A stretch of DNA of 64,000 nucleotides from Paralithodes platypus (Eukaryota; Arthropoda; Malacostraca; Decapoda; Lithodidae): positions 36,170,658 through 36,234,657 of the forward strand of contig CM064485.1 in assembly GCA_032716605.1 (NCBI GenBank), given 5' to 3'. The notes below the pieces were generated by a model. That model was not told the DNA's origin, made no database searches, and worked only from the letters and a program-made list of their open reading frames with translations. Of the stretch, positions 55,014 through 64,000 are shown in pieces. Position 1 is the first letter of the stretch, and each line of letters starts with the position of its first letter. Position numbers and translations under genes: made by a program.

Positions 55014-57285
55014 TGTTACGACCGGCACTACGAAATAAACAAGGGCACTTAATAATGGACTAGAAAATAGGCTATATCTGCAACAACGGTACGCTAATTC
55101 CAAACCCTCGAACTATTACGCCGGTGAACAAAACACTTAAACCCTCCAGAGTTAATCTACTGGATAACGGGGTATCAATTAACTGGGTTTTAGTGCACTT
55201 CTACAAAGGCTTTCCGGTGACGGCAAAGCCTACTCACAACAGGAGTACTTTACGTTAATAAAATGCTCTCAAGTAATAACAATGCTTAAATAAACTATAA
55301 CAAGATTTAATAAAGGAGTATATGCTTACGTTAACTTTAGTGTGAGTCTGAACTCAACACTAAACTCTTCAATGCTCTATGAAAACACTGGAAGTCTAGT
55401 CCTACAGCAATCAGATAAAGAATCTTCTGAAAACGTCTGATGCTCTAAGATGCTCGTCGAATATAGAACAGAAATAATGCAGGGGCAGGACACCAAAGCG
55501 TGTATCTTAAATACACCAACAATTAGGATACATATATATAAAACAAGGGAGTGCAACAACTCTGTGACAGCACTAATAATAGCCACTCAAAACAGTACTT
55601 CCTTAGCCAACGTAACAGCCAAACTGGGTTGTGCACTATGCATCAACCTAGGCTAAAATAAGGCGTGAATAATTACTAAAGCATACGCAATTAAAGTTTA
55701 ACATCACAATGCTGTCTTTCTCACTAATAATGTCTAGCAGTGGCATAAAAGGTACCAGGAACCTAGGCAGAGTGCAAGCATGCTCGTAGCCTACTGTCTC
55801 CCCTTGAACAGATTTCCCTTATGTTACGTTAAGGGACTAGGAGGCTCTCTTGGTAAGTCCAGATCTCAAGTATCTGGTGCTCCCTGGCGCTCCACAAAGG
55901 TCAACAAAATGAGGTAGAAAGCATACAAGTAAGATTAGGCAAAAGTCCTTCACTTGTACACTGCTACACTCGCAAAGGAAAAATATGAACAAGGGTTACA
56001 GGCTACCTAGCTTCGTCGAAGTCGTACAGGCTCTGACTTGCCACATACATAACTCAGACAATGACCAAAGATACCCTCCACTGTCTAGCATTAACACCTT
56101 ACGAGCGGCCTATGCGGTTTATTTATGTGTACCGCACAGCGGGGTGTTTTTAGCCAAAATAGGGCTGTTTACGTGATCATTTTCATGCCTAAATAAGACC
56201 CAGAACGTAAAACAAGTACCTATCCCTGAAAGGGCATAAACAGAGCTTTCGAATGACACCATAACGATCCTTGTATGATGGATAGTTTTCTTGCAATAAC
56301 CGTGCAACGCGAGTGCAAAAAGCAGGTAATTCGGTACTTTCAGTACATAATTGAGTATGTAGCGAGTGAGAGAGGGAGGAGGGAGCTGAGATTTGTGTCA
56401 GTAGGTTCGCCGCGGTGGTCTGGAGCAGTCATACGCTCGCTAGTCTCCTGCCACCACTTGTCTCTCTCTCTCTCAGCCACATTACGTGCTGAAATTGCCA
56501 CTCGAGTTATGTCGAGCGCCGCCACATAGTCCAGCTTTATTTAACTCGACTTATGTTGCTCGCCGCTAAATAAGGGTTAAATAGTAGGAAAGAACAACTC
56601 AATAATTAGAAGCACCCCAATACTATGATACCATGTGACTATGACTCTAATAATCCCTAAAGCTAGTGCAAAACATATATGTGAGAACTGGTGCTGGTAA
56701 TATGACTGGCCGACTATGGAAGTCGTATGCAGAACCAGAAGGGATAAGTATATGAATAAAGACAAGGAGTATGAAAAAGAAGAAGTTCAGAGAGAGTAGT
56801 ACAGAGGGCTAGATTGGGGACAGATTGCAAGGGACGTCTAGAACCAAGCACAACATACCAAGCTCTGAAGAGGCACGCGAGAAGGATGCCCGCACCACCC
56901 TACTAAGACAGCGGCCTCCAATCACAGACGACTACGTCATGAAGAGCAGGCGTCATATGACGCGTCACGCCCGCCGGCCAATCACGAGCGGGGGGCCCCG
57001 CCCCAGCAAGGAATGCGCACGTACATACACACGCACACACTACCACCTCGCTGCTCCTTCTCGTTCTCTCTCCTTAAATTCACTCTACATATTTTATACT
57101 CTATCAATGATATAAAATACTTCCAAGTGTCACAGACCAGAATAAAGACCACTACTGATCTGTCTGTGACAACATGAACACTAAGAAAGAAAGAACATCG
57201 TTCTACGATTATTATAGCCCATTTCACTGCCCTGGCGAGCGCTAGCGAGTTACGAGTACATTCTGGCAAGCTGGCCAGCGTAACA
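55014..57285 (-). repeat. LTR3, shared between M2 and M3, with a MITE inside
   Basis: TGTTACGCTGG to GTAACA on the minus strand. Without the 482-bp TTAA element and its duplicated TTAA it is about 1786 bp and closely matches LTR1 and LTR2. Confidence 0.92.
56095..56576. mobile_element. TTAA-flanked piggyBac-like MITE (482 bp) in LTR3
   Basis: Flanked by TTAA (56091-56094 and 56577-56580); LTR1 and LTR2 have a single TTAA there (near 37367 and 48090). The right end inverted is CCCTTATTTAGCGGCG, similar to the ends of the 12546-22212 element; the left end CACCTTACGAGCGGCC is a poorer match. No coding capacity. Confidence 0.85.
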
Positions 57286-57655
57286 CCCCGCCCATGATGT
57301 GGGACGTTTTAACCTCAGGTGAACGCCACATCTGACCAGACAGAATGCCCACCAACCCAGCATCACCCAGCTACTCTCCCAAGTTGTGAAAACAAGGCAC
57401 GATCACAAACATAAAACACTTCATTATGAACAAAAAATCTACACAACACTTCCCCAAAATAATAGTATAGCTTATCAATATTACGCTCAACGAGCAAGCT
57501 TCACAAAGCCTAGCCTACTAAGACAAAAACACAGGATTTCTTAGATTCTTGCTGTAACATACTGCACTTATATACTATCAAAAAGAAAGAGTTTTTATGT
57601 GAGGTTTTTATATTTTTAATAGTGTTTTTGGCGGCTTTGCACTACAGGGGCAAGC

Positions 57656-58160
57656 CTAATTTTTCTCCACTCTCAAACAAACACTGACTGAACGGCGAGG
57701 GTTCTCCTTAAAACATACCCTCCCGTGACAAACAATCAGCCAGAACATTATCAGTGCCCTTAACATGCCACACATCCAACTTGTGTTCCGGCAGCAAAAC
57801 AACACCTGACACTGATAAACTGCCCAGTCCATCACAAGACTGGCACTTCTCTTCGCTCTCTCCGGCAACGGAACCTGCCAATAACCTTTCACTATTTCTA
57901 CCTTAGTGATAAACGAGGCAGCCCCGATGCGGTCTATGGGGTCGTCAACTCTGGATAAGGTATAGGCGTCTGTCAGGGATAATGCACCCACACTCTTGCA
58001 ATCAACACAAACAACTCAGGTTGCAAAGTCACTGGCAACGACCACTCACGATATCCTTTATCCCTCAGACCCTTCTCCAACATGAAGACTAGCTCTGCTT
58101 TCACGACAGGCTGTTGAGCAGGATTTATACGGTAGGGGAGCCAATTTGAGCCTTGCACTG
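57656..58160 (-). pseudogene. M3 RT/RNase H remnant
   Basis: Minus-strand frames ending at 57656 carry FITKVEIVKGYWQVPLPERAK, again with Glu at the catalytic Asp position, then the shared deletion junction near 57790. A deletion of about 16 bp near 58010, compared with M1, shifts the frame, and another one-base change near 58135 separates this part from the long upstream frame. Confidence 0.85.
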
Positions 58161-60206
58161 TCTCCAGCCTCCATGTCGGGTTCTACCCCGTACATCAGGC
58201 CTGGAGAATCAACAACCATGCGGACGTACTGCCACAGCCTAGTAAACAACTTCTCTTGACGCTTAGGAACAAGAGGTTGAAACTTATCTCGAAGAACAAC
58301 ATGCTCAGCGTCCTCCCACAACCCAGCCGAGACCGCAGCTTCTAAACTATAGTCTCCCTCCTTCTCCACCTTTGTCCCTAGAACAGCCAGGTCATGAGAG
58401 GGACAATCTGTACCACCTGTGCAATCACTCCCATAGTTCATAATTGCTAAGGCTTCCCCGCCGATACCGTACATGCGCACCCCCGCATTCCTTGCGACTA
58501 CACCTGCCGGCGCAGCATCACCGCCTTCAGCGCCACGGCCAGATACAGTCGGTCTATGGTAGGGTTGTTGCATTCGACTAGAGCAGCATTGGGAGGCTAT
58601 GCGACGACCGGGCGCATCCACTCCACAGCCAACCTCACCAATCTGCTCAATGTCCTGATTCTGATCACCACCCTTAGCAGCCATGGGTCGACCCTGACCT
58701 GACAACCATGCCAAAGCCTCGTCGCCCACCTTGAACCACTGAAACAACGAGGCCCACGGTTTACTAACACTCAAGTGACCTGCCAGCGGAACATCGTGCA
58801 CCGCATGAGTTGTGAGGCCTGGGTGCTCGGCACAAACAGTGGGGTATGAACCGAGCAGGTGCTGGAGCGCTGCACACTGCTGCTCAGGCAGGTGCTCAAG
58901 CGCTTCCACAGCCACCTGACTCGTGTTCCCCGCCCACTGCTCCGCCGAGACATGACATTCCCAACTTTTCACCACCTGTGCCTCACTGCCCCCTTCTCCT
59001 TCTCCACCTTGGCCGCTGCAGACCAACACAGGGACAGTAGGCTGCTCAGGTGGTTGCCTCACAAACTCCTTTAACAGGTTCACATGACATGCTTCCCCGT
59101 CCTCATCGTGTTCAATAGCCCCGTTCCCACAACTCTCAAGACTAAGATCTTCTAGTTGTACCTGGGAACTACTCTGTCGCGGAGTGCCATCACGCCCTAC
59201 CATGTCACTAGGGAGGACAGGTTCTGGGGCCACTCCGGAGCTCAACATTGGTTCAAGTACCGAGTCACCAAGGAGTGTCGCTGGGTCCAAACTCTCAACC
59301 CGACCACCAGCCTCGACTTTCTCCTTCCGACCCTTCCTCCGCTGGTCTGAAACTTGGGTACTAGGCTGTGACACCTGAGCGGACTGAGATCTTTCGAGCC
59401 CCTTTTGCCCCTCCCTACTCGTGTCGGCCGCCCTCTCGGCAACGACTAAGGGTGGAACCTCGGAAGTGAGCACCGCAAAGTCGTTACCGAGAAGGAGGTC
59501 GACCCCCTCAACTGGCAATTTCTCCACAACACCCACATCCAACTCCCGTGTCACACCGTCCACCTCAAGCTCCACTCTGACCAGCGGGTAAGACCGCGTA
59601 GCATTGATACCTTGAACCACCACAACCCGAGCCGCGTTAATAGTCTTGCCAGTGAAGTTCTTAACAAGTGTCTGGGAAGCGCCCGTATCACGCAGCAACT
59701 CAAGCCTATGCTCCACACCAGCCCACCTCACAGTGCCGTGCCCCCTATGACCACAAAATGCATCTCGGAGGGGTGACGAGCCCTCCTGCTGCTTCTGCAC
59801 CGACTGTGACTTCGCAACCGACATATTACCCCGGGCAATCGCGGAAGACCTCAAAGACACACCGATGTTGCTCACTAGTGACACCACTGCTGTAGGCGGT
59901 GTGCTCGGACATGAGCGCGCAATATGCTCCTTCTCATGACACTTGAAACACTCCACTTCACTCTTGGACTTCCTCTGAGGTGAGGAAGGGCCCTGGCCTT
60001 TCTTTAACGGGAAGGGTTTCGACTTGGGATCAAAATTGGCACCAGTACTCTTAAATGGGTAATTTGTTGTGTCATTAATTCGGGGTGGTGGAGTGGTACG
60101 CCCCTGGTTACCTGCCTCAGCTCTCTGTGCAGACCCACACCCACGAATCAATGACACCCTAAGGTCAGCCAGCTCAGCCGCCTTCTGCAGAGTTTTTGGT
60201 TGCTTT
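58058..60206 (-). pseudogene. M3 knuckle, protease and integrase-deleted linker
   Basis: The longest M frame, 699 codons (60157-58058). It begins in the end of gag (SLIRGCGSAQRAEAGNQG), then the knuckle CFKCHEKEHIARSC, where Gly before the His is Glu, then protease LLRDTGASQTLV, the GEACHVNLLKEFVRQPPE join, the VHDVPLAGHL chimera, and the pre-RT segment to YGVEPDMEAGDSARLKLAP. It is open because it lacks the M1 duplication and the M2 base loss. Confidence 0.88.
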
Positions 60207-60708
60207 TAAGAACATAAGAACATAAGAAAATGGGAGTCTGCAGAAAGCCGATTGGCCTAAGGAAGGCAGATCCCTGTCCCACACAACCCAAATTACAAAG
60301 CCCAATTATAGGCTGAACAGTCTAATACCCTGAGAATCATCTTACCAAAACGGTTAGAGATTAACGCAGGATCACGGGGTCTGCAGAGCGCTGATTGGCC
60401 CAACCCTGCTGATCCCCCTTCACACCCAACCCTTCTCGTCCATATGCTTATCCAATTTTATCTTAACCCTCCAGCTCCGGCTACGCATTACATAAATATT
60501 CCCCGAAACCCGGGTGTTTTGGCCGAAAAACATCTAGGCTAGGCTACCGTATATTTGTTATTCTGACTACTTCCCGCATTCCCACGCATCCCCAAGCGTA
60601 GCTGTGTTATTTACCTGTAGAATGGCGTTAAGTAGAGCTCTCTAAGTCAACTGGTTGAGTTGTGATGATGATTTCATTGGAGATAACTTTATGGCAAAAA
60701 CAGCCACT

Positions 60709-62700
60709 TTACACTACTTTTCGATACTTAACAACAACATACAGGCACACACGAACAAGCGACGCTCTCCTTCTTGTGGCCGGAGATGCGGGGCGTCGGT
60801 CCAGCCGGATGTTGTTTACATGCGTCGGACCGACGCCTCGCACACCAAGCTCACAGGCTTTGACCTCATGGGTGTTTAAGAGCCCTTCCGGGCAGCTCGT
60901 GTATGCTTTTTTATGGGCGTTCAAGAGCCCTTCCGGGAACAGAGGGTTAAAGCTCCCTATCGTTTTTAATCCCACTATAGCACTTGGTAGTCCATTCCAC
61001 CCATCTACAACTCTGTTACCAAACCAATATTTGCCTATATCTTTTCTGAAACGAAATTTATCTAATTTGAAACCATTGGTAAGAGTTCTTTCGCTATCAC
61101 TGAGCTTTAGTACATTTGTCATGTCCCCTTTGTTAATCCCACTAACCCACTTGAACACCTCTATCATATCCCCTCTAACTCTGCGTCTCTCTAACGAATG
61201 TAAGCCTAATTTCTTCAACCTTTCTTTATACGGATGATTTCTAATATTATGGATCATTTTTGTCATTCTACGTTGTACTCTCTCCAATGAATCTATGTCC
61301 ATTCTGTAATAAGGACACCAAAATTGAACAGCATAATCCATATGGGGTCTCACTAATGACAAGTATAGACAAGTATAGACGTTATAGACTGCATCACCGT
61401 TGATTCATTTAAACTCCGTCTAGACAAATATCTCGCATCAAACCCGCGACTGACTGCGTTTGTAAATGAATAACTTTATTTTATCCCCCCCTCAGTTACT
61501 AACCCATCTGTCCCCTACTAACTTCCTAATCCTGCCACGGACATTAGTTCCAGGGCAGTAATTCCCTTTCCAATGTTCCCTTACCCACTCTAAACCACTG
61601 TTTGGACACTTGATCCTCAGTGTTTTGGAGGACAAGCAACCTAGAAGGGTCACTAGATCTGTTGTTGCTTGATTTCCTTTGTAAGTAAAGTTTTAAGATA
61701 ACATCAGCAGTTCTCTTACTCACACTCCTAGAGATGAACCCGAGAATCCTGTTTGCCTTGTTTCGAACGCTTATACACTGTTGTCTAGGCTTCAAATCAT
61801 TGCTAACAAACACACCTAGATCTTTCTCACAATTCGAGTTTTCTAATTCCATATTAGCTAGTTTATATTTAACATTTGTATGCATCTTCCCTATCTTTAA
61901 TACCTTGTATTTGTCAATGTTAAACTTCATCTGCCAATTTACTGACCATTCGTGTAAGGTATCTAGATCCCTTTGGAGGCACTCTATATCTCTATCTGAA
62001 TCAATTGTTCTCCCCATTTTGGTATCGTCTGCAAATTTACTTAGTTAGTTATTAGTTACTATTAGTTATACCTAAATCAATGTCATTTATGTATATAACA
62101 AACAACAGAGGACCTAATACAGATCCCTGGGGGACACCACTTTTGACTGCTCCCCATTCTGACTTCGTACCATTTATGCTGACTCTCTGCTTCCTACCAA
62201 TTAGCCATGACCTAATCCATCCCAACAACGCCCCACCTATTCCATGCGCCTCAACCTTTCTCATCAATCTCTCATGGGGGACTCTGTCGAAAGCTTTACT
62301 GAAATCTAAATATATTATATCATATGACTTGTCATTATCTACTGCTTCATATACCTCTGAGAAAAAACTAAGCAAATTAGTAAGGCAAGAACGTCCCTGA
62401 GTGAATCCATGCTGAGAAGAATTTATTAAATTAAATGTATCTAAGTGGTTTCTAATTTTACTAGCAATAATTGACTCTAGTAGCTTTCCTATGATTGATG
62501 TAAGACTAATGGGACGGTAATTAGGATGCTATTGATTTGTCACCTTTTTTGAAGATCGGAACTACGTTTGCAAGCTTCCAAGCTTCTGGAACTATACCTG
62601 TCTCCAATGACTTGTTAAATAAAAATGTTAATGGATAACTTAACTCATCCCTACATTATTTTAATACTCTAGCATATACCTCATCAGGACCAGGCGATTT
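60709..62700 (-). pseudogene. CR1-B reverse transcriptase and C-terminus, broken
   Basis: The minus-strand frame 62375-62052 has [20 protein letters not shown] (motif A) and [23 protein letters not shown]. After a frame change the catalytic box FADDTKMG appears near 62020-62042. The frame 62017-61684 holds WQMKFNIDKYKVLKIG and the thumb to DVILKLY, where a CR1-A fragment splits it. The frame 61362-60709 finishes with VRPHMDYAVQFWCPYYRMDID, RRRVRGDMIEVFKWVSGI and NRVVDGWNGLPSAIV. Catalytic residues are intact, but the gene lacks its 5' half. Confidence 0.88.
61381..61683 (+). mobile_element. CR1-A LINE 3'-end fragment nested in CR1-B
   Basis: Plus-strand copy of the last about 100 coding bases and the 3' UTR of CR1-A: it matches 36741-37040 closely and ends ATTTCCTTTGTA. 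The flanking CR1-B frame is continuous if it is removed, with AAGTA on both sides (61361-61365 and 61682-61687 region) and a short TATAGACAAG repeat at its left edge. Confidence 0.9.
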
Positions 62701-62703
62701 ATG

Positions 62704-63973
62704 AGGTTAAGAGTCAAGTCACAAGTCAGACCCGCACCCACGAATCAATGACACCCTAAGGTCAGCCAGCTCAGCTGCCTTCTGCAGAGTTTTTGGTTGC
62801 TTTTCTTTCAGGTTAAGAGTCAAGTCACTGCCAGTACATTTGAAAAATTGTTCTAACAACACTAATTGCTTCACTGCATCAAAAGTAGTTGCCTTCTCCG
62901 ACCTCATCTCTAGCATGTTCCTGGAAAGTACTCTCCTTTGTCTTAGGAACAGCCCTAAACTTCAGCCTATAGGTCTCTGGCTGCAATTCATATGCCCTCA
63001 GGACAGCCTCTTTCAACACCTCGTAGTCAATGCAAGACTCTAGGGGTAAAGCATCGTATGCCTTGAGTGCTTTCCCCGTCAATCGTGAAGAAACAAGGGC
63101 TGCCCACTTCTCCTCGGGCCATTAGTGCTCCCGGCACTTTTTCTCAAAACGGAGAAAGAATTCTGTAACTCCTAACTCATCAAACACAGGAACCAACTTT
63201 AGTAGATGTGACAGGGACTGGTCATGGGGGCGACCCCCCTGGACGAAACGGTTCCGCGTCACCTCTATACGAGTTTTCTCTAGATAAACATTGGCACAAT
63301 ACTTTGCAAACTCAAACTTGAGCTCAGCCTCTCGCTTTTTCTGCTCGAGCGACAGATCAGCCTCTCGCTGCCTGAGCTCAGCCTCACGCTTCTGCTGCTG
63401 CTGCCTGAGCTCAGCCTCATGCTTTCGCTGCTCGAGCTCAGCCTCATGCTTTAGCTGCTCGAGCTCAGTCTGTTGCTTAAGTTTGGCGAGCTCGAGCTGA
63501 AACAACATCTCGGGAGACAAACTTTGAAGAGGGGGTGCTACTATTTAGGACCCACCCCGTGAGTCACCTAGAGGCATACCCAACCGCCAGCGGACATCGG
63601 CCTGCGGGAACGTACTCGGCTCCGGAACCCGAGGGGGGGCCATGATAGGAGTTGAGTGGAATGGGGGCTGGGACGAAGGTGCCCCAGCTCCCGCTCCACC
63701 CGAACCCCCATGCACCCCACCCAGCACACAGGTAGCCAGCTCACTTCTCGACAAACCACTAGTACCAGAAAACCCTAAGACCATGGCTACACACTGCAGT
63801 CCGTACCGGTCCAGTCCTGACACCCGGTCCGCCGTCACAGGCTCCTCCAAAAATCTCCGAGCATCCTCCTCATTGTTCACCGCCCGAACGCCGTTAAGCA
63901 ACTCCACCTTCTCCACCTCCTCGCCTGTCTCTCGCACTGTGCCCTCACTATGCTCAGACCCGTCCAGTGACAT
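62704..63973 (-). pseudogene. gag: M3 gag, broken and partly repeated
   Basis: The ATG at 63973 opens MSLDGSEHSEGTVRETGEEVEK. A stop lies near 63544 (TAA in place of a sense codon in the linker), and then 63520-63122 carries the coiled coil and ends at the shared TAA after KKCREH. The core frames 63082-62879 and 62916-62719 follow. About 37 bp near 62907 are missing relative to M1 and M2. At 62726-62810 a gag segment already present at 60131-60206 occurs a second time. Confidence 0.87.
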
Positions 63974-64000
63974 GATGGAGTCAACAACAAAAAATCTCAA

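Larger units (their letters stand above)
60207..62703 (-). mobile_element. CR1-B LINE, 5'-truncated, in M3 gag
   Basis: Reads on the minus strand from 62703 (RT start region, KSPGPDEV-like) to 60207, where it ends in TTATGTTC repeats. Its 3' UTR matches 7247-7345. The surrounding gag is TTGGTTGCTTTT on one side and AGGTTAAGAGTCAAG on the other; in M1 and M2 only CTTTC lies between, so about 5-7 bp of target were lost. It contains a small CR1-A insertion (61381-61683). Confidence 0.88.
57286..64000 (-). mobile_element. M3: internal region of non-autonomous Gmr1-like element (runs off window)
   Basis: Third unit of the array with the same order and the same shared deletions. It is interrupted by a CR1-B LINE (60207-62703), beside which part of gag is repeated. 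The window ends just upstream of the gag start (ATG at 63973), so its leader and 5' LTR lie beyond. Confidence 0.88.

Overview
This window is transposable-element sequence from an animal genome. I found no convincing host protein-coding gene, rRNA or intact tRNA. The mix of Jockey-like and CR1-like LINEs, large Ty3/gypsy-type LTR elements, TTAA-flanked short elements and long (TA)n tracts points to an invertebrate. The LINE protein phrases resemble what I remember from decapod crustaceans (crab, crayfish or lobster), but that assignment is inference from memory and only moderately supported.

Layout. 1-1.1 kb: 3' half of a Jockey-like LINE (here called J1), minus strand. 1.1-3.7 kb: nothing recognisable. 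3.7-6.9 kb: a decayed Jockey-like LINE (J3), minus strand, with a 38-bp tandem array grown inside its coding region. 8.3-23.0 kb: one plus-strand J1 LINE split into three pieces by two insertions. The first is a CR1-like LINE (CR1-A, 8788-10713). The second is a TTAA-flanked piggyBac-like element (12546-22212), which itself contains a complete LTR retrotransposon (12926-22168). 24.2-26.9 kb: diverged tandem repeats with more than 50 AGGTCA hexamers, all on one strand. 27-29.6 kb: (TA)n tracts, tRNA-related fragments and unassigned AT-rich DNA. 29.6-64 kb: a minus-strand array in which LTRs and internal regions alternate (LTR1 - M1 - LTR2 - M2 - LTR3 - M3, running off the window). Later insertions interrupt it: a CR1-A LINE carrying a second Jockey-like LINE (J2), a DNA transposon encoding a FEN1-like nuclease, two TTAA elements, a solo LTR and a second CR1-like LINE (CR1-B).

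How the parts relate. The plus-strand LTR element at 12.9-22.2 kb has Ty3/gypsy-type domains in the order protease - integrase - RT - RNase H. That is the Ty1/copia order and the hallmark of the Gmr1 group. The minus-strand M1-M3 elements are its relatives. They keep gag, zinc knuckle and protease but share deletions of the integrase catalytic core and of the RT/RNase H core, and share one nonsense codon in gag. They look like non-autonomous derivatives multiplied as a tandem array. The plus-strand element keeps a 1042-codon pol frame but has Gly at the first catalytic Asp of RT and several breaks in gag, so it also appears dead.

The most unusual item is the 3.27-kb DNA transposon at 40991-44257. 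It has about 360-bp terminal inverted repeats and a 688-codon frame with seven acidic residues spaced much like the FEN1/XPG nuclease active site, followed by a Cys-rich tail. I see no classical DDE transposase in it.
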